A stretch of DNA of 64,000 nucleotides from Acanthornis magna (taxonomy: Eukaryota; Chordata; Aves; Passeriformes; Acanthizidae): contig JAWUZG010000084.1 of assembly GCA_036785705.1 (NCBI GenBank), positions 14,459,501 through 14,523,500 on the forward strand, given 5' to 3'. This document shows positions 37,215-50,100 of this stretch, in pieces. Both the position numbers and the translations under genes were made by a program. A model generated the notes under the pieces. That model did not search any database. It saw only the letters and a program-made list of their open reading frames with translations, and was not told the origin of the DNA. Numbering within the stretch: position 1 is the first letter of the stretch; every line of letters starts with the position of its first letter.

Positions 37215-37430
37215 GGAAAGGACGAGCCAATAGCAACGTAGCCAAACAGTGATTTAAGTGAGATATGCTAGTACCTTAAAATATTGTAAGCCCCCAGTGT
37301 GCCTGCCTCTGTGTGCCTCGTGTAGCTTTGTGGATTTGCCACCCAACTCCCCTTCCTGTGCAGAACTGTAAATAAATCACACACACTTCGACTCCAGGTG
37401 TGGATCAGTTTCTTGCACACTGGGTGAAAG
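37215..37430 (+). mobile_element. Possible solo LTR end
   Basis: A GC-richer block carries AACTGTAAATAAATCACACA (a polyadenylation hexamer) followed by CTCCAGGTGTGGATCAG and GCACACTGGGTG, the look of an R/U5 end. Its left border could extend to about 36,900. No internal viral sequence is seen. Confidence 0.35.
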
Positions 37431-37725
37431 TATAGAGTTTAGGACAACAGTACCCCTTTGATCTCTGTAACAAGTGAAATATTTAGTAGTCTATGCTTAA
37501 TCTGGGGTATCCTCTGTTGCAATGAGTTATGTCAGCTGTCCTAAACCAGAACTTTTAACTCATGCCCTCAAATAAAAGGTAAATATTTGATCAAAATATT
37601 AAACATAATATTCATGATCAGATCCTCAAGGAAACAATAGAAACTCGTGCAAGAATAAATGTGCTCTACCTCAAGCAGCATTTAGATTCATGTCCAGGGT
37701 GCAGGTCCCAGTAAGCAGCGAGAGG

Positions 37726-38165
37726 TGAGATCCACCTGCTAAGCTTTAATCCCATTCTGGGCAGGAAGGGATTCCAGGTGATAGTCCATGCAGCTCTTGG
37801 GAGAGCTTGCAGGCTTTTCTACGATCTACAACAAAGAAGAAGTTGTGCAGCACCTGTTCATTGCTAATATAACTAATGCATTTGTGCCGTACAGCTGCCT
37901 GCAAGCAATCCAGCAGAGTCCGGGAGTGTGCCAAGGACAGCTGCCTGCTCCAGGTGTTGGACAAACCAACCAGAGGAGAAGTGGATCTGGTGTTCACAAA
38001 TGCAGATGAACTCACTGGAGGCAGCTTGGGCTGTAGTGACCATGCCCTGGTTGAGTTTGTGATCTTGAGGAACACCAGCCTGGCAAACAGCAAAGTCAGG
38101 ATCTGGAACTTAAAAGTGAAACTTCCAGCTGATTCAAGAATTAGTGGATGAGATCCCCTGGGAAA
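37726..38165 (+). mobile_element. CR1 ORF2 endonuclease-domain relic
   Basis: An open stretch encodes the C-terminal half of an AP-endonuclease domain as in CR1/L2-type LINEs: LDKPTRGEVDLVFTNADEL and GCSDHALVEF, with the SDH catalytic triplet. It lacks the reverse transcriptase that should follow and ends in frame-disrupted sequence, so it is an internal fragment rather than the usual 3' end. Confidence 0.8.
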
Positions 38166-38837
38166 TGCTGAACAAAATACTTTGCTATAACCCTTAGCTT
38201 CATTTGCATATACAGTTACACAAAGAGCAATTTTTCTTTTGTGGCTGAAACACATTTTAATTTTTAAGTGTTATATAAGAGGAAGATGTTAACTTCTTGG
38301 GATTTTTTCATCTCATCACTATTGAATCTAGAAATCATAACAATAACAGCGCAATTACCATTATTGGCCCTATGTGAACAATGGGGTGACTTTTAATAGG
38401 AAGAAGCTACTTTCTAAATGAATTCTACCATTCTAGTAGTCAATTAAATGCATATAGGCATTGCTTTTGCAATCAAATTATGAAAGTCCTGAAACAGGAA
38501 TATAAATAAAAAAGTGGAAAAGAATGTATTTTTATATAACAAGACAGGGAACAATATAAACCTAAATTATGGCTGCAATGAATGCAGATACAACTTTAAC
38601 TTATAAAAACTGAAAAATAATAATGTGACAGAAAACTGTGCAGGTAATAAATGGAGTCAGTTAAGAAAGGGGACCTTTCTTATAAAAAACCCTTTCTATT
38701 AAAAAAACCCTTCTTATAACCCATTTTTTTTTTTTTTTCAGAAGAAAGGACCAAAGAAGGTCACACGTTTGCATCACCTTTTGAGGATGCTTGATATTTA
38801 GTCAACTTCGGTGTTGTGAATTTTTTTTTTCTTTCAG

Positions 38838-38932
38838 ATACAGATTATTTCCAGATCTCCTGGGGGCACCTATTTACAACTACCCTGATATAATAGAGCC
38901 TGGCACTTATTTTTCTAGCTTTAATCACAAAA
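38838..38932 (+). other. Unassigned exon-like segment
   Basis: A strong acceptor (T-run, CTTTCAG at 38831-38837) and a donor-type AAAA|GTAGGT at 38933 bound 95 bases that are open in one frame. It reads YRLFPDLLGAPIYNYPDI then IEPGTYFSSFNHK. I do not recognise the protein. The other two frames contain stops. It may be a single exon of an unknown or lost gene, or chance. Confidence 0.2.
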
Positions 38933-41900
38933 GTAGGTTAGTATTTTATACTTAATTTTCACAAAATAATCTGCATACAAACACTGTGAGACAGAAGGCT
39001 GGAAAGGACCATGACCAACTGAATTGAGATTTATATATTTTATGATTTTCAGCTATTTTATAGGTTAAATACTTGGACACTATTTGAATGACAGGAGGGA
39101 GTAACAGCAGATGTGATAAAATGGTAACATTACCATTAGCACACAGCTAATCCATACCTTTTATCTTATGTTTCTGTTTGTAGTCGAGCTTTCAAAAAGA
39201 GACAAATGTAATTCCCTGTTCTTCTACCAGGAAAATGAACTATGCACCTTATTGCAGGTTTTAAACACCAGTTCTGTTGATTTTTAAGGCTACCTAGTAA
39301 ATAGGTAGTTCATTTTTTACTGACACTTACAGGAATCCACATGGTATGCAATCTTCTTACATTAAGAAGATTCTTATATTAACTGAAAAAAGACAAGTGC
39401 TCGTGAGTAATGATTGAGTGGAATGTGAAGTTTGCTGCTGCTTGACAACAGAATGTCACTGAGTAGGCAGCCCCTCTATAAATATCTTTGAAACCAAGAC
39501 ATTTGAATTAATAAGTCACTTAAAGAGCAGAGAATGCTACACCTACTCAGTGTCTTCAGATTTTATTCAGGTGGCATTCGCTCTAGAGACTGTGGATTAT
39601 ATCTGACCTACTGCTGACTTTTGAGATTTATGTACAGTATCTCAGGAACAATTTAAAGGAATGAGTGATGATCCAGGAATCACCCCTGTAATCCTGTATA
39701 TCTGCTTTTCCAAAAGTCAGTCTTGCCTAAGAAATTTTATTCTAGATTGAGACATTACTACAATGATCTTGGAGTAGTTCAACATGAAACCAAAATACTT
39801 TGAAGATGGATGTACATTAATCCTGAGGTGAATTTAACCAACCACAGGATTATTCTTCAAAGCAGGATAATCTTTGGCTCTAATTGAGATGTTAACAATG
39901 CCATATTCCAGCTGCTTCTTTCTTATTGGAACAGTGAACACCAAGATAAGTAACAAATGATTCTTCCACAGTTGTTTCAGGTGTTGGAAAAACTTTATGG
40001 AAGCAGCAAGTTATATCTTCTCCACACTTTGGAATTATCTGTGCTGGCAGAAAAGCAGTGCAGGCCAAAAGCAGGTATTCTAATACCTGTTGCCTTGAAC
40101 TGGGTGCTGTGTTGATGGAATAGTTTTCCTGAATTGTTTGTTTCTTGCTCTCATTATTACTAGATGGCAGAAGATATGCCTCTGATAATGATGGACAATA
40201 TTATAAGCTTATTCTGGAGGATTTTTGCTTTTCAAAAGCAATTTAAAAAGAAAAGCTCTACATAATTTACTGGTATACTAGCAAGAGATACATTGATTTT
40301 TATCACATTAACAGTAAAATACTTTTCTGCTGGTGTAAGTAGTTCTAACTGCATGGGATTATTTATACTAAAGAGAATCCATTCCTTGGTTTGATATGCT
40401 GACTGAAATCTACAGGATAACAGAGGGAGGTCAGGATTTTTCAAAGTGGTCAGAATTATTCTGTCTCCACTCCACTGCCTGTGCCAATTTGAATTTTCTA
40501 ATAGCATAATTCACTAAACACACTGTGCTGCTCTCTCTCCAAAACCAGTGGTATTCTAAGAATTCAATTATTTGTTGGAAACCCCCCTCCATTAGAAATT
40601 CTGTGATTTTTCTCTGTATCTGAGCTAGAGAAAGGGCTGACAACAGTTTAATGCATTTCCCATATCCAAAAGAACTGCAGAGCACAGAAAGAGCCCTGAC
40701 ATGATATGGATACTGTGAAGTAGTGTCAGTATCGTAGAATCTCAGAATGTTTTGGGTTTCAGCTCCTAGTAAGGCTTAGCAAGAGCAATACTCCAGGCTC
40801 GTAAGATACAGAGCTGTACATTTGCAACAGCTGCTGGACAGGTGTAGGACCCAAATCCAACACCTGCTAATGCTACAGGAAAGTTCTTGTTCTAAGTGCA
40901 GCTAAAATAGGTTAGGAAAATTAATTACAGATACCAAGCATTGCTTTCTGCAGAACGCCCTGGAAATATATATATTTTTGAGTTTTTCTCCCTGATTTGG
41001 GCTTTAGACTAAAAAAAAACTGAGTTCAACACCAATGTTCTGAACATCAAAAGAAGATTTACCACACAAAATACATACATCAGTTGCTTTTAATGAAAAG
41101 AAAGCTTTCCTGCTGTTTGCTGAAAACCTCTCCTCATGCTGAAAATTAATAATTTAAGAAGTCAACTGAATGTGACTATGGTGAAATCACAGCGTAAGTT
41201 TCTTTAAAGATTGGCAAGTGTTAAATCACTTTATTCCAGGATAAAACTTCAATTTATCTCATGAAAGTTACATCTAAGAGTTATGAAGCTCAAGGCTTAC
41301 TAATATGGCCCATCTCTTCTTCTTACATTATGCATGAGACAGTGCAAGTAAATGAAAAGCTTACAGTTCCCCTTATCATTTCCAAAATTGTCTGGACTAG
41401 CCACTTCATTCATGCCTAACAGATGGCAGCTATATACAACAGTTGCTAAGGTACTTGCATAAAAGGAATTTAGCTTAACCTGACACATTCTCATTTTCTG
41501 CTGTGCCAATTGAACAGCCCATTTTTAGTTGCTAGGATTTATCTTTGCAATCAAAGCAGTCTGGAGCACCATGCTAATCTTATGAGTTTTGTATATCATA
41601 CATTGTAAGATTCATTCCACAGCTGAACATTTCGTCTCTACTCGAGGGCCATCAGCAATTCAACCACGGCACATTGATCCAACAGAAAGTAAAATCTGCA
41701 AGGAGCACTCACATCATGCAAGAGACTCTCGCCAGCCCCCACCCAAACACAAACAAAAACTCTCTCATGACCTAGTGGTACCCTCTCTCTGTGAATTTTG
41801 ACACCGCTTCACGTCTCTGAAGAGATTAATGTTTCAATATCCCTTCTAGAATATTTAGGTTTTAATTACTTTGCTGCATTTACAGGGAATGGCCTGTCTG

Positions 41901-44451
41901 TTCTCCCTCAGCTGTTATATTAAACTTATAATATTGAGTTAAAGAAAATGTGAAATGTCAAGTTTCCCTCAAAAACATAAAGAAAAGAGAAAATTAATAT
42001 ACAAATAAAATTCTATAGCACACAGTCTAATTAGAATCTGACCCTAGCATTCAGGAGGTTTGCCATTTAATTACAAAACTAATACCTATTTATTTAGCAT
42101 AAAAATACAACCATATCAGTTTCTCTGGAACCTGGTTCAAAGAAAAATGCACTTTTGCATAATAAAATCTACTTCAAAGACAGACATCTAATACTTTCAA
42201 AGTAAGAACACAAACTCATTCATGCATTTCAAATACATTTCCTCCATACTTGTTAAGGCATCTAAACGCAGAGGATTCTTTTTTTCCCCTTTATAGACTA
42301 AGATTTTATAGCTTCAAACTACAATTTTGTTTCCATGCTCCTTTCAAACATGAAAACTTCTCCTACGCCACATTAATAATGTAATTATACCTTAATGTTT
42401 CTCTTGTTACAAAGAATTGAGGCATTACACTGCCTTTTACCAGCTTCCTTGCTAGGACAGAATACAGAGGGATGTGTTTTTAGCTACAGTAATTACCTTA
42501 ATTTTGTAGGAACATAAGATTGCTGTGTAATCGGCTATTACTAATGCAATTACTCTGAAGAAATGGCTCACAAAGAGATGTGTCAGGGGTGCTTCTACAT
42601 CAGCACAGATTGAAGTAATTTAATAATGAGTCACATTTGGTCTCTGAAGTGGGTAATACTGAATGGCAAATATCCACTCTGTAATGAAGATTTATGAAAG
42701 CATTATTTTGGCATGTAGTTGCAGGATAGCTACCGGGTTTTGCAAATTAACTATACACCTCTTCTTCTTCCAAACATGTAATTTATATTCTAGTTGAGAC
42801 CCCAGCCGGGCTCAGGGTGCCTTTCTGCAAGGTACCTGGTGAGGACTTGGTATTCCTTGTTTTTTTAAAAGCCTGGATCAGAGCTTGCCGAAGCAAATGG
42901 AGAGAGCTTGGGTGAGTTATGGACTCATAAATGACAGACCACAGAAAAGCAAGGTGGAGGCTGGGGCCTGTCACCCCACTTCCAAGAGTCCTAACTCTGG
43001 AAGGCTCTTGACAACATGATTGACTTTATTGGTCAGCATTCACTCCAGTATTTTCCTGAGTCAAAGCCATGGAAATTCAGGGAGCATCTCAAGGCCAGCC
43101 CAGAAGCATGTGACACAGTGCAAAAGCAAACACAGACCTTTAAAGTTCCTCTTCAGCTCCTTAGCCCCAAACCACACAATTCCTGTCTGTAGTATACAAA
43201 AAACTAGTAAATTTTGTAACTTATTAGCACCTCTCGAAAGGCCTGTGTGACAGAGCTGATTTAGTTATTGACTAGCATTGTAAAAAAGCACCATAATGAA
43301 TAAACAGCACAAAATAAGGCACAGCAGGCTGCCACACTGCAGCAGCTGGAATGAAGATTTGGGTAAAGATCAATTGATCACAGGTAGCTCTACACAATGA
43401 GCTGACTTACCATGGCTTTCCTGCAGAAGCAGAAACACAGGCACACACGGAGTTCCAGACATACACAGACTGTCACTACAACAGGTATGGTAATTATTTC
43501 TTTCCCTTTTTTTTTTCTTTTTTTCTTATTCCTGCAACTGAAAAACTTCAACCAAAATCACCTAAACATGGGGATTAAATGATGACAGTAGAGTTTTGTT
43601 ATTCAATATGAAATGACTGCTACCCGTAACAGTGCAGTATAATAGAATGAGATTAAATAATAATTTTATATCAGTACAAAGTTCATCACTTTCAGCAATA
43701 TTAATTACTAAGGTATGTATACAGAAGGCCGGACCTGGCTAGGGTTAACACAACAGATCGTGAGAAAGAATCAGATACTGCAGATAACAGAAGCTGGCCA
43801 ATGTGGAGCTACACTAATACAACAGTAAAAGGAGAAAGTGTCTAGATTAAAAATACTTAAATACTTCACTCTTTGAGTGAAGAATGGAAAGACTCACTGG
43901 AATCACTGACACAAGGCTAAAACTACCAAGCCAGGATGCAACCTCCTGCCCTGCTACTCTTCAAACAGCAACATCAAAAAAGAAAACAAAGCCCAAACTA
44001 AACCCAAAGCCTAATAAAACTGGGAGTGTTAAAAGTGTAAAGTGGGGATGAGCTGTTTATTAGAGAGGGAGAGAAAAGGGCACCTGCTCTACAGGTTTCT
44101 TCCTCACCAGCAGAACCTGGAGCAGCACAACAAAGCTGTGGTTCTCAGCACTCTCAGGGCTCCAAGGCACCAACTCAGGCTCCTTCCCCTGCTGGGGCTC
44201 GGCTGCCTGTGCCCGAGGGCAGCCCTGGAGCCTTGGGTCAGACCCGTGTGAGAAAGAGCCGCAGGAAGCCTTGGTGCCTCCTGCCTTCACTCCAGGGCTG
44301 CATGAAGCTCAGGCCTTGCTCCTCCCCAGACAGATCTGTGCCTGGTTCCATGCCCTGCTGATCCTCACTCACTGACTGGAATTCCTGCTTTGACATCACA
44401 TTTTCCTCATCGCTGTGGACTTGTCTGGCAAAAGGCAGACTGGAGACTGAC
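38933..44451. other. Intergenic (TESMIN interval), no gene seen
   Basis: The second half of a TESMIN gene, with the rest of the CXC domain and the C-terminus, would be expected here on the minus strand. I searched by eye for a GCNCKRSGC-type motif and an EEFGRCL-type end and found neither. Confidence 0.4.
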
Positions 44452-44552
44452 CTTATTACAGTAACCAGAGCTCTTTGCTCTGCTTGCACAGGTACCATGC
44501 AGTTCATTGGTGGGAATTCAGGCACACAGGGCTGCATCTTCAAAGCCAGTCC
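44452..44552 (-). other. Unassigned exon-like segment (minus)
   Basis: Acceptor-like GTCAATAAG and donor AAG|GTCAGT bound 101 bases open in frame: GLALKMQPCVPEFPPMNC then MVPVQAEQRALVTVI. The surrounding minus frame stays open for 139 codons (44238-44657). Proline/cysteine content and clean borders look exon-like. By position it could be a decayed TESMIN exon, but it lies on the 3' side of the CXC exon and I could not match it. The GC-rich block at 44,040-44,290 next to it is also unexplained. Confidence 0.25.
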
Positions 44553-45059
44553 CTTATTGACAATAAGCAACATCTGTGTCCAGCTCAAAACAAACCACAG
44601 AACATCTGCTTCACATTCCCCAAACACTCCCCAGCACTTTTTGTCTATTCCACACATGAATCAAGAGATTAAAACCAGTACCATGCCACAGAAAGAATCA
44701 GAAAGTGAGAGCGTCAACATCGAGTAAAGCTTTAAATTGGCAGAACATTAAAAAAGAGATGATCCTCACAGAGAAACATCTAAAATAAAATCCCTATCTC
44801 GTAGTTGAAAATTCTTTCATGATCTAAAACGTGTTTGACCAATTCAAGCTTAAGCATTTAATCACGACTATTCAATATCTGTGGGAAGGCGAACACACAC
44901 TGCCTGCATTTTGTCTTGGAATCTGCTAGTGTTCAGTACTTAGCTCTAAGATAACATATCAATGAGGAAAAATATTTTTCTGAGTGCTGTGGGTGACTAG
45001 TAAAAGTCCTGAAGTATGAGATTCATGCAAGAAAAATGGCAGAATCTGCTGTCTTTCCT

Positions 45060-45630
45060 TTCAGAATTCCCTGAATACGCCAATTGTATAGGCACTCAAT
45101 ACCTTGTACCACAGACTTACTGTCTCCAGGAAATCTCTTCTAATGACAATTTTGGAAGTACGATTTTGAAATAGTTTAGGTTCCTGGCTCACGTTATCCT
45201 ATCTGAAAGAACATTTCAGAACCCTTCCCTTTGAACAGTTAAGAAAACTTACTTTCCATTCTAAATTTAAGTGATATGTATCCTTCATATTTAACAGCTT
45301 CTAGCCCTCTTCAATATCGATCGCCTGAATTTAGTTATAAAGAGGAAGCATATATCTTCTCAGACTTAATTTGCCTAGACTAAATCAACCTCCTCTGTTC
45401 TCTCCATTAAAGACACATATTCCATTCTCTCATTTGTCCCAGGAGACTTTGAGGACGGCATCTGTTCCAAATCAAGTTTCTTTTTCTTGAGCACAGATGA
45501 CCAGAACTGTACGCAGTATTCCAAATGGAGATTCACCAGCATTTTATAAAATACTAAAAACATCTTCCTTTCTCTTCTAAAAATATAATTTCTAATGTTT
45601 CCTAGAACAGTATAGAGCTTTTTCATAGCT
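45060..45630 (-). mobile_element. Old, diverged CR1-like LINE
   Basis: The minus frame keeps LHLEYCVQFWSSVLKKK, matching the CR1 ORF2 C-terminal block of the type HLEYCVQFWAP. The + strand has GACCAGAACTGTACGCAGTA. It is more diverged and AT-richer than the other CR1 copies here, so it is an older insertion. Confidence 0.75.
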
Positions 45631-47077
45631 CTATGATACGAACAAACAGTGGTAGCTGATGGTGACCTTTTGATTCACCATATAACTCACATCTTCCTTT
45701 TTGCCTCCCTTGCCTCAAACCAATGCAAAATTAATACAGAATTAGAAGCTATTTCTCACATCTTGCTACTTTATTCCAGCTTCTTCCTGAAGGGTGTCTC
45801 TCATTGCCATTTCATGCTCCTCTGCATTCTGCTTTTTATTAAAACTTGGGCTCCTTTTACATTTGCTCTTTTTCTGTCCATATATGTCAGCTTTTCAAAC
45901 GGACCATGTAGTGTAAAAAGAGAAGGGGTTTCCTGTCAGAATGTGTTACAATTTTTTATAATCTCTACATTGAAAGGGAAATATTTAATCCCTAAGAACC
46001 TTAAGTACAGTTGACTAAATTTGATGGTCTAACCAAGCAGGGACTAACTTCAAACCTAACTAATCGGGAAGGCAGCAATAGCAGCTTTCAATTTTTATGT
46101 AAATATCTCATGGAGTGGATTGCGGTTTAATTGTCTGTATTATTTCTTTTAAATTTTCCCTGTGATTCTTTTCCTCTTTCTTTATTATATTCCTACCTCT
46201 TGACTAGTCACAATTGTATGATTTTTCTTCCTATTTTCTTCCCCATCATCTTTTGAGCTCATCTCTCTTTTGAACTTAATAACTTGACACTTTATATTAT
46301 GGCATTGTCCCCTGCTGTGTGTTCTCAAATAAAGATGAATCTGATTATGGAAGTGTATTACATGAAATTCAGTTTTTAAAGAATTCTAAGTTCATCTTAG
46401 AATGTATTTACCTTTTTCTACTCCTCCCAATAATTTTAGATTTTATTTTCAATTTATATTCCTAATTTCTACATTTAAGCCATGTTTATGTCACTAGTCC
46501 TAACCCTAATTTCTTGTTTACTGGTGTTAATCCTACTGAAATTCACTCCTACTGGGAATTTTAGGAAGTGGATTTCTGTTCTGCACAGTGTAGCTCCTGC
46601 TTCTAACAGATTCCTTCTGAGCTTTTTCTAATTTATCAAGATTGTGTTCCCACTACATAATTAAACTGTAACAATTCTGCTCAATGGGTGCAGACAGGGA
46701 AAGGTTGAGCAAGTCTCTTAACTTACAGTCAAATCCTGCCTCATGTCCTTTAATTATTGTCTGAATTTGGGGAACATATCTTTCCATTCAAGTAGGAAAC
46801 TTTCTGAAATTAAATTTGGGGTTGAATACTTCCAGCAAAGAATAAAAATTATCATCCAGTTAACATATCACTAGTGTTAATCCAAAGTTCTATAAGGGGA
46901 ATGAATGACATCCCTGAATTTATATAAATATAATACAGAGGCAATGCTCAGCTTTGTTTAGGCTAAAAATAACATATTTCAAATACTGTAACTAATGGGA
47001 AAAAACAATACTATATTTTTTATAGATGAAGCTGATACCAATGTGTATGTACATTTTTCTTTTTTTTTTTTTTTTAC

Positions 47078-47180
47078 CTTACTGGCTTTTAATCACTCAG
47101 TTTCATGAACTCAATTGCTGTAACAATTACTGCAGTTGCAGTTGTTGCAAAAAACACCATTGGGAAAGCAATCACAGTAT
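47078..47180 (-). pseudogene. TESMIN: TESMIN CXC-domain exon with two stop codons
   Basis: TESMIN is a testis-expressed relative of LIN54, with cysteine-rich CXC repeats that bind DNA. The minus strand from 47179 reads [18 protein letters not shown] then CYSN, stop, VHETE, stop, LKASK. The family's first CXC repeat reads YCDCFANGEFCNNCNC, followed by a NNLEHE..R.KA.K stretch. A donor (AAG|GTAAAA at 47077) stands at the expected exon border, so this is not a processed LIN54 copy. The second stop would be a single CGA-to-TGA change. The 5' acceptor seems lost (ATAAATAC where an AG is needed). Position and strand between GAL and CPT1A match mammalian TESMIN. No other exon was identified with confidence. 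Confidence 0.75.
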
Positions 47181-50100
47181 TTATGATTAACCATGCAAAA
47201 TAACATAAAAAAATTTTAACTGATTTAAGTGTAAGTTTTGAAATCTAAGCTCTACTTTCAGGCATAATGTTCAGTTTCTACTAATGAAAAAGGTTCATTA
47301 CTGTGTAATTTTATGACATCCAAATCTAGACAAAGAGCTTCTCTGTATCAACTTTACATTTTGCAAAATATACCTAGCCCATCAAAGAACCAAATTTAAT
47401 TATTGTGTATACACCTCTGTGCATATTATTCATGTATGAAAGCAGCAGAGAGACAGGGAAATTTTATTTTTGTATACAGCATTTGCATTCTGATAGGATT
47501 TTCCAGATATATTTCCATATTCATCTTCACCCCTGCATGAAATTCTGAGCTTGTGTGACACAAGTCTACATCAACTGAGGATCTTTCCAACTCAGTACCA
47601 AATGAATAATTTTTAACATATACATAACATGTCCTGTATGTTTGTCCTTTCACCTACAGACTGCTACTAGTATCCACTAAATGTTGATAAATTCTTACTT
47701 ACAATTTAAGGCACTGAGATTCTGTGGACATGGTTTCTTAGACTTTGTAGCACCTAAAACAAAAAGTAAGCTACACAGGTTGAAAAAGAAAAAAAACCCA
47801 GAAAAAACATATACAAATACAACAAAATTATTCTATAGCTTTGAGAAAATAAATACTGTTTTTATGTATCTTTTTAAAAAATTGCTGCTATTTAACAAGG
47901 CTGCCTCTTAAAAATGATCTGCGATTGAATATTATTAAAGTAAATACATTAGAGTTAAACATACAGGCTAAACACATGCTAATTAGATTTAGAAACATCA
48001 ATTAAGTAAGATAATTATACGTTTTGGAGGCAAATGAACAGCACAATTCCATTGATACTAAGAAACCTGAATCAAAAGAAAAATTTGTAAAGAATCCCAA
48101 TGGAAGAGAACATTCTCCCTCTTTTGGTAAAAGTCAATGTGCTTTTCTTCACCCTAGAAGAGTCTTAAAAGGGTTCTTAGAAATAGCATAATCTATAGAA
48201 CACAAAATTTAAAGTTTCACAAGTGAAATAAATGTATTTTTCATATGGAAAACTGTCTTTTTAATTCTGGTGTTACTTCCAGCAAATGTTGAAACCAGAA
48301 ACCTTTATATGCAGAAAATATAGTGAGTGCTAACCAAAGTACCTAGAAAAGACATACAATTGTTACTTTCCAGTAATGCAGCCTTAACAACTGATTTTAA
48401 AAAGAGGAAAAGGAGTATGTGTTGTACTTAACATTATAAGATTACAAGACAAACTTGTATTTAATTCCTTCCCACCTAAGGAAAGAAAAAAAAAAGGAAA
48501 CCAAAGGACAACTCAAAAGCTGAAGAGAATAGTCCCAAGAAACTTTTAATTTCTTGTCTTAATTCTTGTACTTGCTGTGAAGATGAGCAGAACAGAAGAA
48601 AATTGAAGCAAATAAAAACTAAGGAACTTATTCCAGCACGCCCCTCCTCAAGTTTTTCTCCCCTACCATTACAGCAAATAAATGATAATTTTAATTTTAT
48701 ACAGGAAGATGACCTTCAACTTGAATGTGTCTGTTTTACTCAGCACTTGCTGCTATTGAGAGCAATAGCTGTGCTTTTATGATGCTTAATACAAAAAGGC
48801 TTTGTGTTTCAACTTCCTTCATAATAAAAGACCATATAAAATGATAATAATAAATGATGAAATAAATACTGTAAAAATATTTTGAGGAAGATATATTTAG
48901 GTAAAGAAAAACTTACGAACGTTAAAACTAAAACTCAAGCACTCCGTTGCTGCTTAAATGAAAATGAGCTACTCCATCTAAATAGCTCTAACCTTAGGAT
49001 CTCAAAAAACAGGGTTTTTTTAACAACTTGATGGCATTTCAAGTTCATATAATTATCTAAATATTACTGAGACATTCTGAATCCCAAGACTAATGAAAAT
49101 CCCATAGCCCTCAATGGTGCTCTTCATTTATTGAGAAACAGTGTCACTTGGTGGCAAACACGGGTAAATGCAAAATATTCAGGGGCTTGCGCTAAACGTG
49201 CTTTATGTGGAAAGCAATCTATACTAAAACTTCCAATAATTTTAACATAACCATCACTCTTATGTCCCTGGACTGCCTAGAAATTTTTCAGTTAAAAAAT
49301 AAATTGAAATAAGGAGAGGTGGTGTCTCCATTACCTTTGGCTCATCTGCCCCTGTTGCTGCTGAAGAACACGAACACCTGCAGTTGCACATTAACAATCT
49401 ATGATACACTATCTTACAGGATACCATCTAGACAAATATATCTAAATCTATATAATCTCAAGTTATCCAGGGACAATTTCAATTTTTATTGTACCTGAGT
49501 TATTTTGGTCATGATAGTGAGGAATTAGATGAACTAATTTTAGCTTCTGTGTGCCACAACTGTTTATACACAGAATATGAGTACTTCCAACTGGTAGATA
49601 ACCTGGAATGAATAACTAATGATTAGTTTTAATCTAATAAACTGAAATTATAAGCATATAGATATAAAGGTTTTCATAGAACTACCACCTATCCTATAAA
49701 TCTTCATAATCACAGACTGGAATCTCTCAAAAAAAAAAGGATCACTGTAAAAGATGTTCACTTTTTCACCCTTGATTTTCATTTATTTTTGGATGCACCC
49801 AGTGAGATCTAATGCTGTCATGTCATTGTAATTTTCATGTTTAATTTCATTTATTTAGCTGCAATTGATAAATTGAGAGCTCTCCTTTGGATAAAAGCAT
49901 CTTCACATAAGTGATTTTTTTTTGTTTCCGGCTGTCAATTAGAAGGTAACATGTTTTTTATATATATATATATATATACCATATATATAAAAATACACAC
50001 ACACACACACACGCACACACATATATATATACACAGTAGCACTATAGCTAGAGAAAATTTAGATTATGAATCCAAGGAAGTGACTGCCTCATTATTCTCG

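Noticed and set aside
49349..49395. CNCRCSC-like minus peptide resembling a TESMIN CXC start
   Set aside because: Cysteine spacing is one residue off the CXC pattern, and the flanks do not match.
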